Below are positions 54,062-61,017 of a stretch of 64,000 nucleotides of DNA, piece by piece (position 1 is the first letter of the stretch; every line of letters begins with the position of its first letter). The position numbers and the translations under genes were made by a program. The DNA is from CAVPGP01 sp963704025 (GTDB lineage: Bacteria > Actinomycetota > Thermoleophilia > Gaiellales > Gaiellaceae), in the NCBI GenBank assembly GCA_963704025.1, contig CAVPGP010000002.1, forward strand, positions 62,001 through 126,000, given 5' to 3'. The notes beneath the pieces were generated by a model, which had not been told where the DNA came from, searched no databases, and saw only the letters and a list, made by a program, of their open reading frames with translations.

Positions 54062-54134
54062 TGCGCCCGGCACGATTCGAACGTGCGACCTTTCGCTCCG
54101 GAGGCGAACGCTCTATCCCCTGAGCTACGGGCGC
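54062..54134 (-). tRNA. tRNA-Arg (anticodon CCG)
   Basis: 73 bases fold as a full cloverleaf. Acceptor GCGCCCG pairs with CGGGCGC with discriminator A. D stem GCTC/GAGC. Anticodon stem TTCGC/GCGAA with loop CTCCGGA, giving anticodon CCG (reads CGG). T stem GCACG/CGTGC with TTCGAAT. CCA is not encoded. The 3' end faces the accessory region at 39.7-54 kb. Confidence 0.97.
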
Positions 54135-54183
54135 CGGAGAAGGGCAGTGTACCGGGGCCGCGCGGAGGGCGATGATCCCCGGG

Positions 54184-54396
54184 ATGGCCGAGCCACGGTG
54201 GTGGGCGTTCCGGCGGGCGCAGAGCCTGAAGCCGGCGTCGTACACGTGCCCGTTCTGCGGTGAGCTCCTGCACGCGATGAGCGAGCACGTCGTGCTCGCG
54301 CCCGAGGGCGACGCGTCGCGTCGCCGGCACGCCCACACCGAGTGCGTGCTGGCCGAGCGGCGCGCGGGCCGGCTCCGCACGCGCGACGAAATGTAG
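54184..54396 (+). CDS. Small zinc-ribbon protein
   Basis: 70 residues from ATG at 54184. YTCPFCGELLHAMSEHVVLA, later RRRHAHTECVLAERRAGRL: CPxC plus H/C ligands suggest one zinc site. Basic C-terminus. It precedes the epimerase gene by 10 bases, so it is likely in the same transcript. Role unknown. Confidence 0.7.
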   Translation: MAEPRWWAFRRAQSLKPASYTCPFCGELLHAMSEHVVLAPEGDASRRRHAHTECVLAERRAGRLRTRDEM

Positions 54397-54406
54397 GCTC
54401 GCCGCC

Positions 54407-55396
54407 ATGGAGCTCTCCGCGCGAATCGTGACGCTGCGCCTGGCGGAGACGTTCGTGATCTCCCGCGAGTCGCAGGACGAGGCGGAGGTCGTCCAGGTCG
54501 AGCTGCGCCACGACGGCATCACCGGCTACGGCGAGGCGGCGCCGATCGAGCGCTACGCGGAATCCGCGCAGTCGGCGCTCGCCTACCTCGCGGCCGTGGA
54601 TCCCGGCGACGACCCGTGGGCGCTCGCCGAGCTCTTCGCACGGCTTCCGGAAGGCGAACAGGCCGCACGGGCCGCGCTCGACGCCGCGCTTCACGACCTG
54701 CAGGGCAAGCTGGCCGGCGTCCCCGTCTGGAAGCTCCTCGGCCTCCGCCGCGAGGGGCCGCCGACCTCGTGGACGGTCTGGCTCGGCAGCCCGGACGACA
54801 TGGCGCGGAGGGCGGAGCAGGCGGCGAGGACGTTTCGCCGGCTGAAGCTGAAGCTCGGCGGCCGTGACGGCCTCGACCTCGAGCGCGTGCGGGCCGTCCG
54901 CGCGGCGACCGACGTGCCGCTGCAGATCGACGTCAACGAGTACTGGACGCTCGAGGAGGCGCTGGAGTACCTGCCGCAGATGGAGATCGAGTACTGCGAG
55001 CAGCCGCTCCCGGCCGGGCACGAGGACGGGCCAGAGCTGAAACGCCGCTCGCCGGTGCCGATCTACGTGGACGAGGACTGCCACGTGGCGGCCGACGTCC
55101 CAGCGTGCGCGGAGCGCGCCCACGGGGTCAACATCAAGCTGGCAAAGTCGGGTGGGATCCGCGAGGCGGTCAAGATCGCCGCGGTCGCGCGGGCGCTCGG
55201 TCTCGGCGTCATGGTCGGCTGCATGATCGAGTCCGGCCTTGGCATCGCGGCGGGCGCGGCCGTCGCGAGCCTCTGCGACCACGTCGACCTGGACGGCAAC
55301 CTCCTGCTCGCGCAGGACCCGTCGCCCGGCGTCCGCTTCGAGCACGGCACGCAACTTCCCAACGATGAGCCGGGGCTCGGGGCGCAGGCCGCGTAG
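54407..55396 (+). CDS. Enolase-superfamily dipeptide epimerase / N-acyl-glutamate racemase (DgcA-like)
   Basis: 329 residues. Muconate-lactonising-type enolase fold. The KxK base is in RRLKLKLGG (about residue 148). Metal ligands are D in LQIDVNEYW (about 175), E in EYCEQPLP (about 198) and D in YVDEDCH (about 223). The second base K is in NIKLAKSGGIREA, followed by GCMIESGLG. This is the set of L-Ala-D/L-Glu epimerases. Some relatives (DgcA) racemise N-acetyl-D-glutamate together with a DUF1611 acetyltransferase (DgcN). The next gene is DUF1611 and overlaps this one by 32 bases, which favours that role. Confidence 0.88.
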   Translation: MELSARIVTLRLAETFVISRESQDEAEVVQVELRHDGITGYGEAAPIERYAESAQSALAYLAAVDPGDDPWALAELFARLPEGEQAARAALDAALHDLQGKLAGVPVWKLLGLRREGPPTSWTVWLGSPDDMARRAEQAARTFRRLKLKLGGRDGLDLERVRAVRAATDVPLQIDVNEYWTLEEALEYLPQMEIEYCEQPLPAGHEDGPELKRRSPVPIYVDEDCHVAADVPACAERAHGVNIKLAKSGGIREAVKIAAVARALGLGVMVGCMIESGLGIAAGAAVASLCDHVDLDGNLLLAQDPSPGVRFEHGTQLPNDEPGLGAQAA

Positions 55397-56411
55397 GCTG
55401 CTCGTCCTCGCCGAGGGGAAGTCGGGCGACCCGCACTTCGGCAAGACGGCACGCGGCGTCATGCGCTACCGGCCCGAGGAGGTCGTGGCGCTGCTCGACT
55501 CGGAACGGGCGGGGGAGACCGAGCAGGGGTTCCCGGTCGTCGGCAGCGTCAACGACGCGCTCTGCTTCGATCCCACCGTCGCGCTCGTTGGCGTCGCGAC
55601 CGCCGGCGGCCGCTTCCCGCCGGCCTGGACGGAGCTGCTCCGCAGTTGCATCTCGAATGGCCTGCACGTGGAGAACGGCCTGCACGAGTTCCTGACGAAC
55701 GACCCGGAGCTCGTCAAGCTCGCCCGCCGGCACGACGTCGAGCTGCGCGACCTGCGCAGGCCGCCACAGGATCTGAACGTCCCCACGGGAGCCAATCTCG
55801 AGCTGCCCGTGCGGACGGTGCTGACCGTCGGCTCCGACTGCGCGATCGGAAAGATGACCGTCGCGCTCGAGCTGGACGCGGAGGCGCGGCGCCGCGGCGC
55901 GAGGAGCGAGTTCGTCCCCACCGGGCAGACCGGGATGGCGATTGCGGGCTGGGGGATCGCCGTCGACGCCGTCGTCTCCGATTTCATCGCCGGCGCGACG
56001 GAGCGGCTCGTCGTCGAGGGGTACGAGCGTGGGGGAGAGCTGCTCTGGGTCGAGGGGCAGGGCTCGCTCCTGCACCCGTCGTACTCGGGCGTCACCCTCG
56101 GCCTGATGCACGGCTCGGCCCCGCACGCCTACGTCCTCTGCCACAAGGCCGGCGAGCGCTTCGTCGACGGGGACGCGCGCTATCCAATCCCGCCGCTCTC
56201 CGAGCTCGTCGACCTCCACGAGCGGATCTCGCTGCTCTCCCGGCGTGCCAAAGTCGTCGCGCTCGCCCTCAATACGAGGGATTTGGACGAGGACGCGGCC
56301 CGGGCGTCAATCGAGGGGTCGGCCGTCGAAACCGGCTTGCCTGCGACGGATCCTGTCCGCTTCGACGCGGCGCCGATCGTCGACGCCGTCGAGGCCTATT
56401 TCAAGCGCTGA
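55365..56411 (+). CDS. DUF1611 protein (DgcN-like)
   Basis: 348 residues from ATG at 55365 (MSRGSGRRPRRLLVLAEGKS), overlapping the epimerase end. N-terminal Rossmann-like part with TARGVMRYRPEEVVALLDSE. C-terminal P-loop-like GSDCAIGKMTVALEL, then VPTGQTGMAIAGWGIAVDAV and WVEGQGSLLHPSYSGV: the DUF1611 set. I recall members of this family being shown to acetylate D-glutamate (DgcN) in bacteria that grow on it; older annotation calls it a GTPase-like or NAD epimerase protein. Cytosolic. Confidence 0.82.
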   Translation: MSRGSGRRPRRLLVLAEGKSGDPHFGKTARGVMRYRPEEVVALLDSERAGETEQGFPVVGSVNDALCFDPTVALVGVATAGGRFPPAWTELLRSCISNGLHVENGLHEFLTNDPELVKLARRHDVELRDLRRPPQDLNVPTGANLELPVRTVLTVGSDCAIGKMTVALELDAEARRRGARSEFVPTGQTGMAIAGWGIAVDAVVSDFIAGATERLVVEGYERGGELLWVEGQGSLLHPSYSGVTLGLMHGSAPHAYVLCHKAGERFVDGDARYPIPPLSELVDLHERISLLSRRAKVVALALNTRDLDEDAARASIEGSAVETGLPATDPVRFDAAPIVDAVEAYFKR

Positions 56412-56507
56412 GGGCCGGCTGCCGACACGAGGTTCCGGTCGACTCGTTCCGCCATCGGGCGGGTCGCCGCTGCGGAAGGGCACCAGTTCTCGTACGAAAG
56501 GGAGAGA

Positions 56508-58001
56508 GTGAAAACGGTATTTGCGGCACTGTGCGCCATCGGCGCGCTCGCCTTCACGGGCGTCGCCAGCGCGGATCCACTGCGGTACGGCGTCGGCGAC
56601 GACTGGCCCACGAGCCATCCCTGCGGGGACGTCTTCTGGGCCTCGATGAACGACATCGCGTACCAGGATCTCCGCCTCACCGTCCAGTGGGAGGGCGGGA
56701 CGACGATCAAGAACGCCTCGCAGATCGGCGGCGCGATCGCCTGCGCGAAGCAGCGCGGCGTCCGGCCGATCCTCGCCGTCTACCCGAAGGATCCAGCCGC
56801 GATCGGCAACGATGCCGCGCAGCAGGACGCCTTCGCGAGCTTCGTCGCGGCGGTGGGCGCCACGTTCCCCGACGTGAAGGACTTCATCGTCGGCAACGAG
56901 CCGAACCGGAGCCGCTTCTGGCAGCCGCAGTTCCGCGGCGGCCAGCCGGCCGCGCCGGCCGACTACGCCGACACGCTGGCGAAGTCCTACGACAAGCTGA
57001 AGGCCGCCCGCGGCGACGCGGTTGTCTGGGGCCCGGCTATCTCCTCGCGCGGGAACGACAACCCGAACCAGGATCCGAGCACGTCGCCGGTCCGGTTCCT
57101 CCGGTACATGGGACTCGAGTACAAGCGGCTCGCGCGCTCGCAGCCCCTCTTCGACGAGTACGACATGCACCCGTACCCGAAGGTGCAGGACACGGCGCCC
57201 TACGGCGCCAGGTTCGAGTGGCCGAACGCCGGCGCCGCGGACATGGATCGGATCAAGCAGACGGTCTGGGACGCCTTCCACGGCACCGGGCAGCCCGTCT
57301 TCGCTGAGCAGCCGGACGGCAGAACGACGCTGTTCGCGGCGCCCCAGAGCCTGCCGGCGAACTTCTCCGAGGTCGGCTCGCAGACGGTCGTCACCGGCCA
57401 CGAGCCCGCCTACGACGGCACGGGCGAGAACATCGGCGCCATCAGCGAGGCGCAGCAGGCGCAATTCCACACCGAGCTGATGGAGATCGCCGCCTGCGAT
57501 CCCGCGGTGAAGGCGCTGCTCTTCTTCCCGCTCATCGACGAGCGGCTCATCTCGAACGGCTTCCAGTCGGGGAACCTCTTCGCCGACCTCGCGAAGAAGC
57601 AGTCCTACGCCGCAGTGAAGGGCAAGATCGCCTCGTCGGGCGGCAACTGCACGACTGCCCAGGCAGCGTGGAAGCACACGGAGCAGGTCATCCAGCCGAA
57701 GGCGTCGATCGTCGTCAAGGGCGGCGGTCGCTACCTGCAGCTGTCCGCGAACGAGAACGTGACCGCGAGCGGGCAGATCGTCTTCACCTACAAGCAGACG
57801 CAGGTGAAGAAGGTCAAGGGCAAGCGCAAGCTCTCGGCGGTCACGCGTACGCTGACACAGCGCTTCGCAGCCGGCAGGCCCGGCATGACGCTGACCGTCA
57901 AGCTCCAGGGCCCGTCGGCGGGCAAGGTGATCGGGACGAAGGCGTCCGTGACGCTCGCCTCCGAGACGAATCCCGACCGGCGCTCGACGCTGGGTGTCTG
58001 A
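56508..58001 (+). CDS. Secreted TIM-barrel glycoside-hydrolase-like protein
   Basis: 497 residues from GTG at 56508 (GGGAGAGA upstream). Signal peptide VFAALCAIGALAFTGVASA. The barrel follows (about 25-385): LRLTVQWEGGTTI, ILAVYPKD, FIVGNEPNRSRFW (the GNEPN Glu fits a clan A acid/base), WGPAISSRG, YDMHPYP, QPVFAEQPDG (possible nucleophile region) and LLFFPLIDE. The C-terminal 100 residues form a beta domain with Lys-rich strands. Related in plan to GH5/GH39-like proteins of Thermoleophilia. Substrate unknown. The stop codon lies inside a tandem repeat. Confidence 0.75.
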   Translation: MKTVFAALCAIGALAFTGVASADPLRYGVGDDWPTSHPCGDVFWASMNDIAYQDLRLTVQWEGGTTIKNASQIGGAIACAKQRGVRPILAVYPKDPAAIGNDAAQQDAFASFVAAVGATFPDVKDFIVGNEPNRSRFWQPQFRGGQPAAPADYADTLAKSYDKLKAARGDAVVWGPAISSRGNDNPNQDPSTSPVRFLRYMGLEYKRLARSQPLFDEYDMHPYPKVQDTAPYGARFEWPNAGAADMDRIKQTVWDAFHGTGQPVFAEQPDGRTTLFAAPQSLPANFSEVGSQTVVTGHEPAYDGTGENIGAISEAQQAQFHTELMEIAACDPAVKALLFFPLIDERLISNGFQSGNLFADLAKKQSYAAVKGKIASSGGNCTTAQAAWKHTEQVIQPKASIVVKGGGRYLQLSANENVTASGQIVFTYKQTQVKKVKGKRKLSAVTRTLTQRFAAGRPGMTLTVKLQGPSAGKVIGTKASVTLASETNPDRRSTLGV

Positions 58002-58049
58002 GGCGGGGTGTCTGAGGCGGGGCGTCTGAGGCGGGGCGTCTGAGCCGCG
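57994..58049. repeat. 14-bp tandem repeat, four units
   Basis: GTGTCTGAGGCGGG at 57994 and 58008, GCGTCTGAGGCGGG at 58022, GCGTCTGAGCCGCG at 58036. The first unit contains the stop codon (TGA 57999-58001) of the secreted protein gene. The unit is not a multiple of three, so gain or loss of units would leave the stop in place. Confidence 0.9.
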
Positions 58050-58074
58050 TCGCAGTCGGCTCGACACGCATCTG

Positions 58075-58104
58075 CCGCGGGGGAGCCAGACGGCTCCCCG
58101 CGGC
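58075..58104 (+). terminator. Hairpin terminator
   Basis: CCGCGGGGGAGCC (58075-58087), loop AGAC, GGCTCCCCGCGG: 12-bp stem with one bulged G. No T-run. It separates the secreted protein gene from the LexA-type promoter at 58119. Confidence 0.6.
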
Positions 58105-58118
58105 GTCGCATCGTGGGC

Positions 58119-58163
58119 TTGACACGAACGCGTGTTCGCTCTACCATGGCGAACAGATGTTCG
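58119..58163 (+). promoter_or_regulatory. Promoter with two LexA-type boxes
   Basis: TTGACA (58119-58124), 17 bases, TACCAT (58142-58147). The spacer holds CGAACGCGTGTTCG (58125-58138). The start codon region holds CGAACAGATGTTCG (58150-58163), whose ATG is the start of the LysM gene. Both fit GAAC-N4-GTTC, the LexA (SOS) box of Gram-positives. The transcription start would be near 58154, giving a leaderless mRNA and tight repression. Confidence 0.8.
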
Positions 58164-58411
58164 GTCGGATTCTCATTCTCGCCCTCGGCGCTGCGCTCGT
58201 CTGGAGCGTGGTCGCCCGGCCGTCCGGCGCACACGGGCAGAAGCAGGTCTACACGGTGAAGCCGTACGACACGCTCTGGTCGATCGCGACGTCCCACTAC
58301 GCCGCCACGTGTTGCGGCGGAGACGTGCGCGACGCGATCTACCGGATCCAGGACCGGAACCACCTCGCAGGCGCGACCGTGCGTCCGGGGCAACGGCTCG
58401 TCCTGCCCTGA
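58157..58411 (+). CDS. LysM membrane protein, candidate SOS cell-division inhibitor (YneA-like)
   Basis: 84 residues. N-terminal span FGRILILALGAALVWSVVA, then a single LysM domain (YTVKPYDTLWSIATSHYA ... RIQDRNHLAGATVRPGQRLV) outside the membrane. The plan (short, one anchor, one LysM) equals that of YneA of Bacillus, an SOS-induced division inhibitor, and resembles the LysM protein next to lexA in mycobacteria. Two LexA-type boxes cover its promoter and start. LysM binds peptidoglycan. Single gene behind a terminator. The division role is inference. Confidence 0.8.
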   Translation: MFGRILILALGAALVWSVVARPSGAHGQKQVYTVKPYDTLWSIATSHYAATCCGGDVRDAIYRIQDRNHLAGATVRPGQRLVLP

Positions 58412-58482
58412 CGTCGGTCGGCGCAGTCGGATTCGGCTGACCGGGCCGAGGGCCGATCCGTCCGGCGGTACGATCGGGCGCC

Positions 58483-59460
58483 GTGGATCTCGACGTCATC
58501 TTCCTCGGCACCTCCGGCTCGATGCCGACGGCCCAGCGGGCGCCGTCGGCGCTGCTCGTCCGCCGCGGCGGGGAGCGGCTCCTCTTCGACTGCGGCGAGG
58601 GGACGCAGCGCCAGCTGCTCCGCTCGGCGATCGGTCTGGTCGAGCTGCACGAGGTCTTCCTGACGCACTTCCACGCCGACCACTACCTCGGACTGCCCGG
58701 CATGCTGAAGACATTTGCGCTGCGGGGACGCGAGGCCCCGCTCACCATCTACGGGCCGCCGGGGCTGCGCGACCTCTTCGGCGCCCTGCGACGCGTCTTC
58801 GGAAAGCTGACTTACGAGGTCGAGCCCATCGAGCTGAGACCGGGGGAGAGCCTCGAGCGAGGCGACTACGCCGTGCGCGCGTTTCCCGTCGACCACGGCG
58901 TCTCGGCGATCGGCTACGCGCTCGTCGAGGACGACCGGCCGGGACGGTTCGACGTCGGCACGGCGGACGAGCTCGGCGTTCCGTCGGGCCCCGAGCGGGG
59001 CGCGCTCCAGCGCGGCGAGACGGTGACGCTCGCGCACGGGCAGGTCGTGACGCCGGAGCAGGTGCTCGGCCCGCCGCGCCCCGGCCGGAAGCTCGTGCTC
59101 GCAGGCGACACCGCGCCTTCACCGGTGGTCGTGGAGATGGCGCGCGGCGCCGACCTGCTCGTCCACGAGGCGACGTTCTGCGAGGAGGAGCGCCAGCGGG
59201 CCGACGAGACGCTGCACTCGACGGCGGCCGGCGCCGCCGGGGTCGCGCGCGACGCGGAGGTGGGGCTGCTGGCGCTCACGCACCTCTCGCCGAGGTACTT
59301 CGGCGGCGAGGTTGCGCGCGAGGCCCGCGAGGTGTTCACCAACACGGTGGTTCCCAGGGACTTCGATACGATCGTCCTCCACTTCGAGGAGCGGGGTGGG
59401 GCGGAGCTCGTCAAGGGCGGCGCTCTGCACCCGCGCGACCAGGAGGCGGTGACCCAATGA
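58483..59460 (+). CDS. rnz: Ribonuclease Z
   Basis: 325 residues from GTG at 58483. RNase Z signature: VIFLGTSGSMPTAQRAPSAL, DCGEGTQRQLL and the metal motif LTHFHADHYLGLPGM (HxHxDH). Later HGVSAIGYAL, GDTAPSP, HEATF and THLSPRY, then IVLHF. The homodimeric enzyme cuts the 3' trailer of pre-tRNAs lacking CCA, which agrees with the tRNA-Arg in this window having no encoded CCA. ATGA overlap with the next gene. Confidence 0.95.
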   Translation: MDLDVIFLGTSGSMPTAQRAPSALLVRRGGERLLFDCGEGTQRQLLRSAIGLVELHEVFLTHFHADHYLGLPGMLKTFALRGREAPLTIYGPPGLRDLFGALRRVFGKLTYEVEPIELRPGESLERGDYAVRAFPVDHGVSAIGYALVEDDRPGRFDVGTADELGVPSGPERGALQRGETVTLAHGQVVTPEQVLGPPRPGRKLVLAGDTAPSPVVVEMARGADLLVHEATFCEEERQRADETLHSTAAGAAGVARDAEVGLLALTHLSPRYFGGEVAREAREVFTNTVVPRDFDTIVLHFEERGGAELVKGGALHPRDQEAVTQ

Positions 59461-59684
59461 CGGCGATGGCGCAGCTGGCGGTTGCCGAGACCGTGGCGGA
59501 CGCGGAGGAGATGGTCGCGATGCTGTCCGAGGCAGGCATCGACGCCAAGCTCGAGCCGGCCGTGCCGCATCACCCACGCGAGGTCGACGACATCCCGCAG
59601 AAGGTGTTCGTGCCGGAAGAGGATCTCGAGACGGCGAAGGACGTGATCATGGAGCTGACCGAGCCGGACCTCGGCGACGATTAG
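59457..59684 (+). CDS. Small DUF2007-like protein
   Basis: 75 residues, ATG overlapping the rnz stop (ATGA). LAVAETVADAEEMVAMLSEA, GIDAKLEP, IPQKVFVPEEDLETAKDVIM: the order of a DUF2007 signal-transducing-like domain (ferredoxin-like, EAGI...V...D...A). Acidic end EPDLGDD. Role unknown. Its TAG stop overlaps the presumed ATT start of the next gene. Confidence 0.7.
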   Translation: MTAMAQLAVAETVADAEEMVAMLSEAGIDAKLEPAVPHHPREVDDIPQKVFVPEEDLETAKDVIMELTEPDLGDD

Positions 59685-60402
59685 CTCCTTCGACCGCATC
59701 GCGCCCCATTACGACGCCCTGCGGCCCGTCGACGACAACTGGTGGGAGCTCTTCGACGCGCTCGTCGCCCTGGGCGACCTCGCCGGCCGCACGGTCCTGG
59801 AGGTGGGAACCGGCCCCGGCCGCCTGGCGGCGGCCCTCCACGAGCGCGGCTGCCGCGTCTGGGGGATCGACGCCTCGGCCGAGATGCTGGAGGAAGCGCA
59901 GCGCAATGTCCCCGAGCAGGTGGGGCTGAAGCAGGCCCGGGCCGAGCAGCTGCCGTTCAAGGACGGATGGTTCGAGCGTGCCGTGATGCGCATGGCCGTC
60001 CACCTGCTCGACCGGCCGCGCGCGTTCGCGGAGCTGCGGCGCGTGCTGCGGACCGACGGCCGGCTGGCGATCGCCACCCACGATCCGCTCACCTTCCCGG
60101 CCGGCGTCCTCGCCCCGTACTTTCCCTCGATCGCGGTCATCGACGGCGAGCGCTTCCCGTCGGCGGACGAGCTCTACAGCGAGCTCGCCGCCGCTGGGTT
60201 CGAAGCCCGCATCGAGCGACTCGACCAGGCCGTCGAGCTCTCCCGCGAGGAGGCGCTCGCGAAGGTCGCCGGACGCGCGTTCTCCACCTTCGACCTGCTG
60301 CCCGCAGGCGAGTTCGACACCGGCCTCGGCCTGCTCGAAGCCGAGCTGCCGGACCCGGTCCGCTACACGAACCACTGGCTGCTCGCCGTCGGCGAGTGCT
60401 GA
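59680..60402 (+). CDS. SAM methyltransferase with a likely ATT start
   Basis: 240 residues if translation starts at ATT 59680 (ISSFDRIAPHYDALRPVDDN). This opening (SFDxIAxxYDxLRP) is standard for the family, but the only ATG/GTG/TTG start in frame is GTG at 59803, inside motif I (EVGTGPGRLAA), which would destroy the SAM site. The ATT overlaps the preceding TAG (ATTAG), ideal for translational coupling. CTG 59719 is a less likely choice. Motifs: WGIDASAEMLEEAQ, LPFKDGWFERAVMRMAVHLL. Substrate unknown. Confidence 0.78.
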   Translation: MSSFDRIAPHYDALRPVDDNWWELFDALVALGDLAGRTVLEVGTGPGRLAAALHERGCRVWGIDASAEMLEEAQRNVPEQVGLKQARAEQLPFKDGWFERAVMRMAVHLLDRPRAFAELRRVLRTDGRLAIATHDPLTFPAGVLAPYFPSIAVIDGERFPSADELYSELAAAGFEARIERLDQAVELSREEALAKVAGRAFSTFDLLPAGEFDTGLGLLEAELPDPVRYTNHWLLAVGEC

Positions 60403-60413
60403 CGGGAGCGCTT

Positions 60414-61007
60414 CTAGGCCGCCGGCTCGATCCGCGGGTCGACGTTCGGAAAGCGAGGCGGCGGCGGCGTATAGGAGTCGAGCGCGTCGAGAAGCTCTTC
60501 CAGCTCGGTGCCGACGATCAACAGGCGCCCGTGCTCCGGCAGCACGAAGCCGTCCTCGACCGCGCGCTCCACCCAGGCGAGAATCCCGTCGAAGTAGCCG
60601 TTTACGTCCAGCACGCCGATCGGCTTGCGGTGCAGCCCGAGCTGGGCCCACGACACGACCTCGGCCAGCTCCTCGAGCGTCCCGAGCCCGCCGGGAAGGG
60701 TCACGAAGCCGTCCGAGAGCTCGTTCATCAGCGCCTTCCGGTCGTGCATCGTCTCGACGACGTGCAGCGCCGTCACACCCCGGTGCGCGAGCTCCCGGTC
60801 GACGAGGCCCTGAGGGATCACGCCCACCACCTCGCCGCCGCGCGCGAGCGCCGCGTCCGCGACCACCCCCATCAACCCGAGCCGTCCGCCGCCGTAGACG
60901 ACGCCGATCCCGCGGCGGGCGAGCTCCTCGCCGACCGCGGCCGCCGTCTCCGCGTACAGCCGGGACACTCCCGAGGCCGCGCCGCAGAAGACGCAGACGC
61001 GCCGCAT
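60414..61007 (-). CDS. LOG family protein (cytokinin riboside 5'-monophosphate phosphoribohydrolase type)
   Basis: 197 residues from ATG at 61007. TIGR00730 pattern: VCVFCGAASGVSRLYAETAA, GVVYGGGRLGLMGVVADAAL, and the core motif TLPGGLGTLEELAEVVSWAQ (PGGxGTxxE), with MHDRKALM. The enzyme removes ribose-5-phosphate from AMP-type nucleotides; in bacteria it is linked to purine salvage. Starts 10 bases after the aminopeptidase stop, so both are on one transcript. Confidence 0.92.
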   Translation of the reverse strand: MRRVCVFCGAASGVSRLYAETAAAVGEELARRGIGVVYGGGRLGLMGVVADAALARGGEVVGVIPQGLVDRELAHRGVTALHVVETMHDRKALMNELSDGFVTLPGGLGTLEELAEVVSWAQLGLHRKPIGVLDVNGYFDGILAWVERAVEDGFVLPEHGRLLIVGTELEELLDALDSYTPPPPRFPNVDPRIEPAA

Positions 61008-61017
61008 CAGCTGCTGG

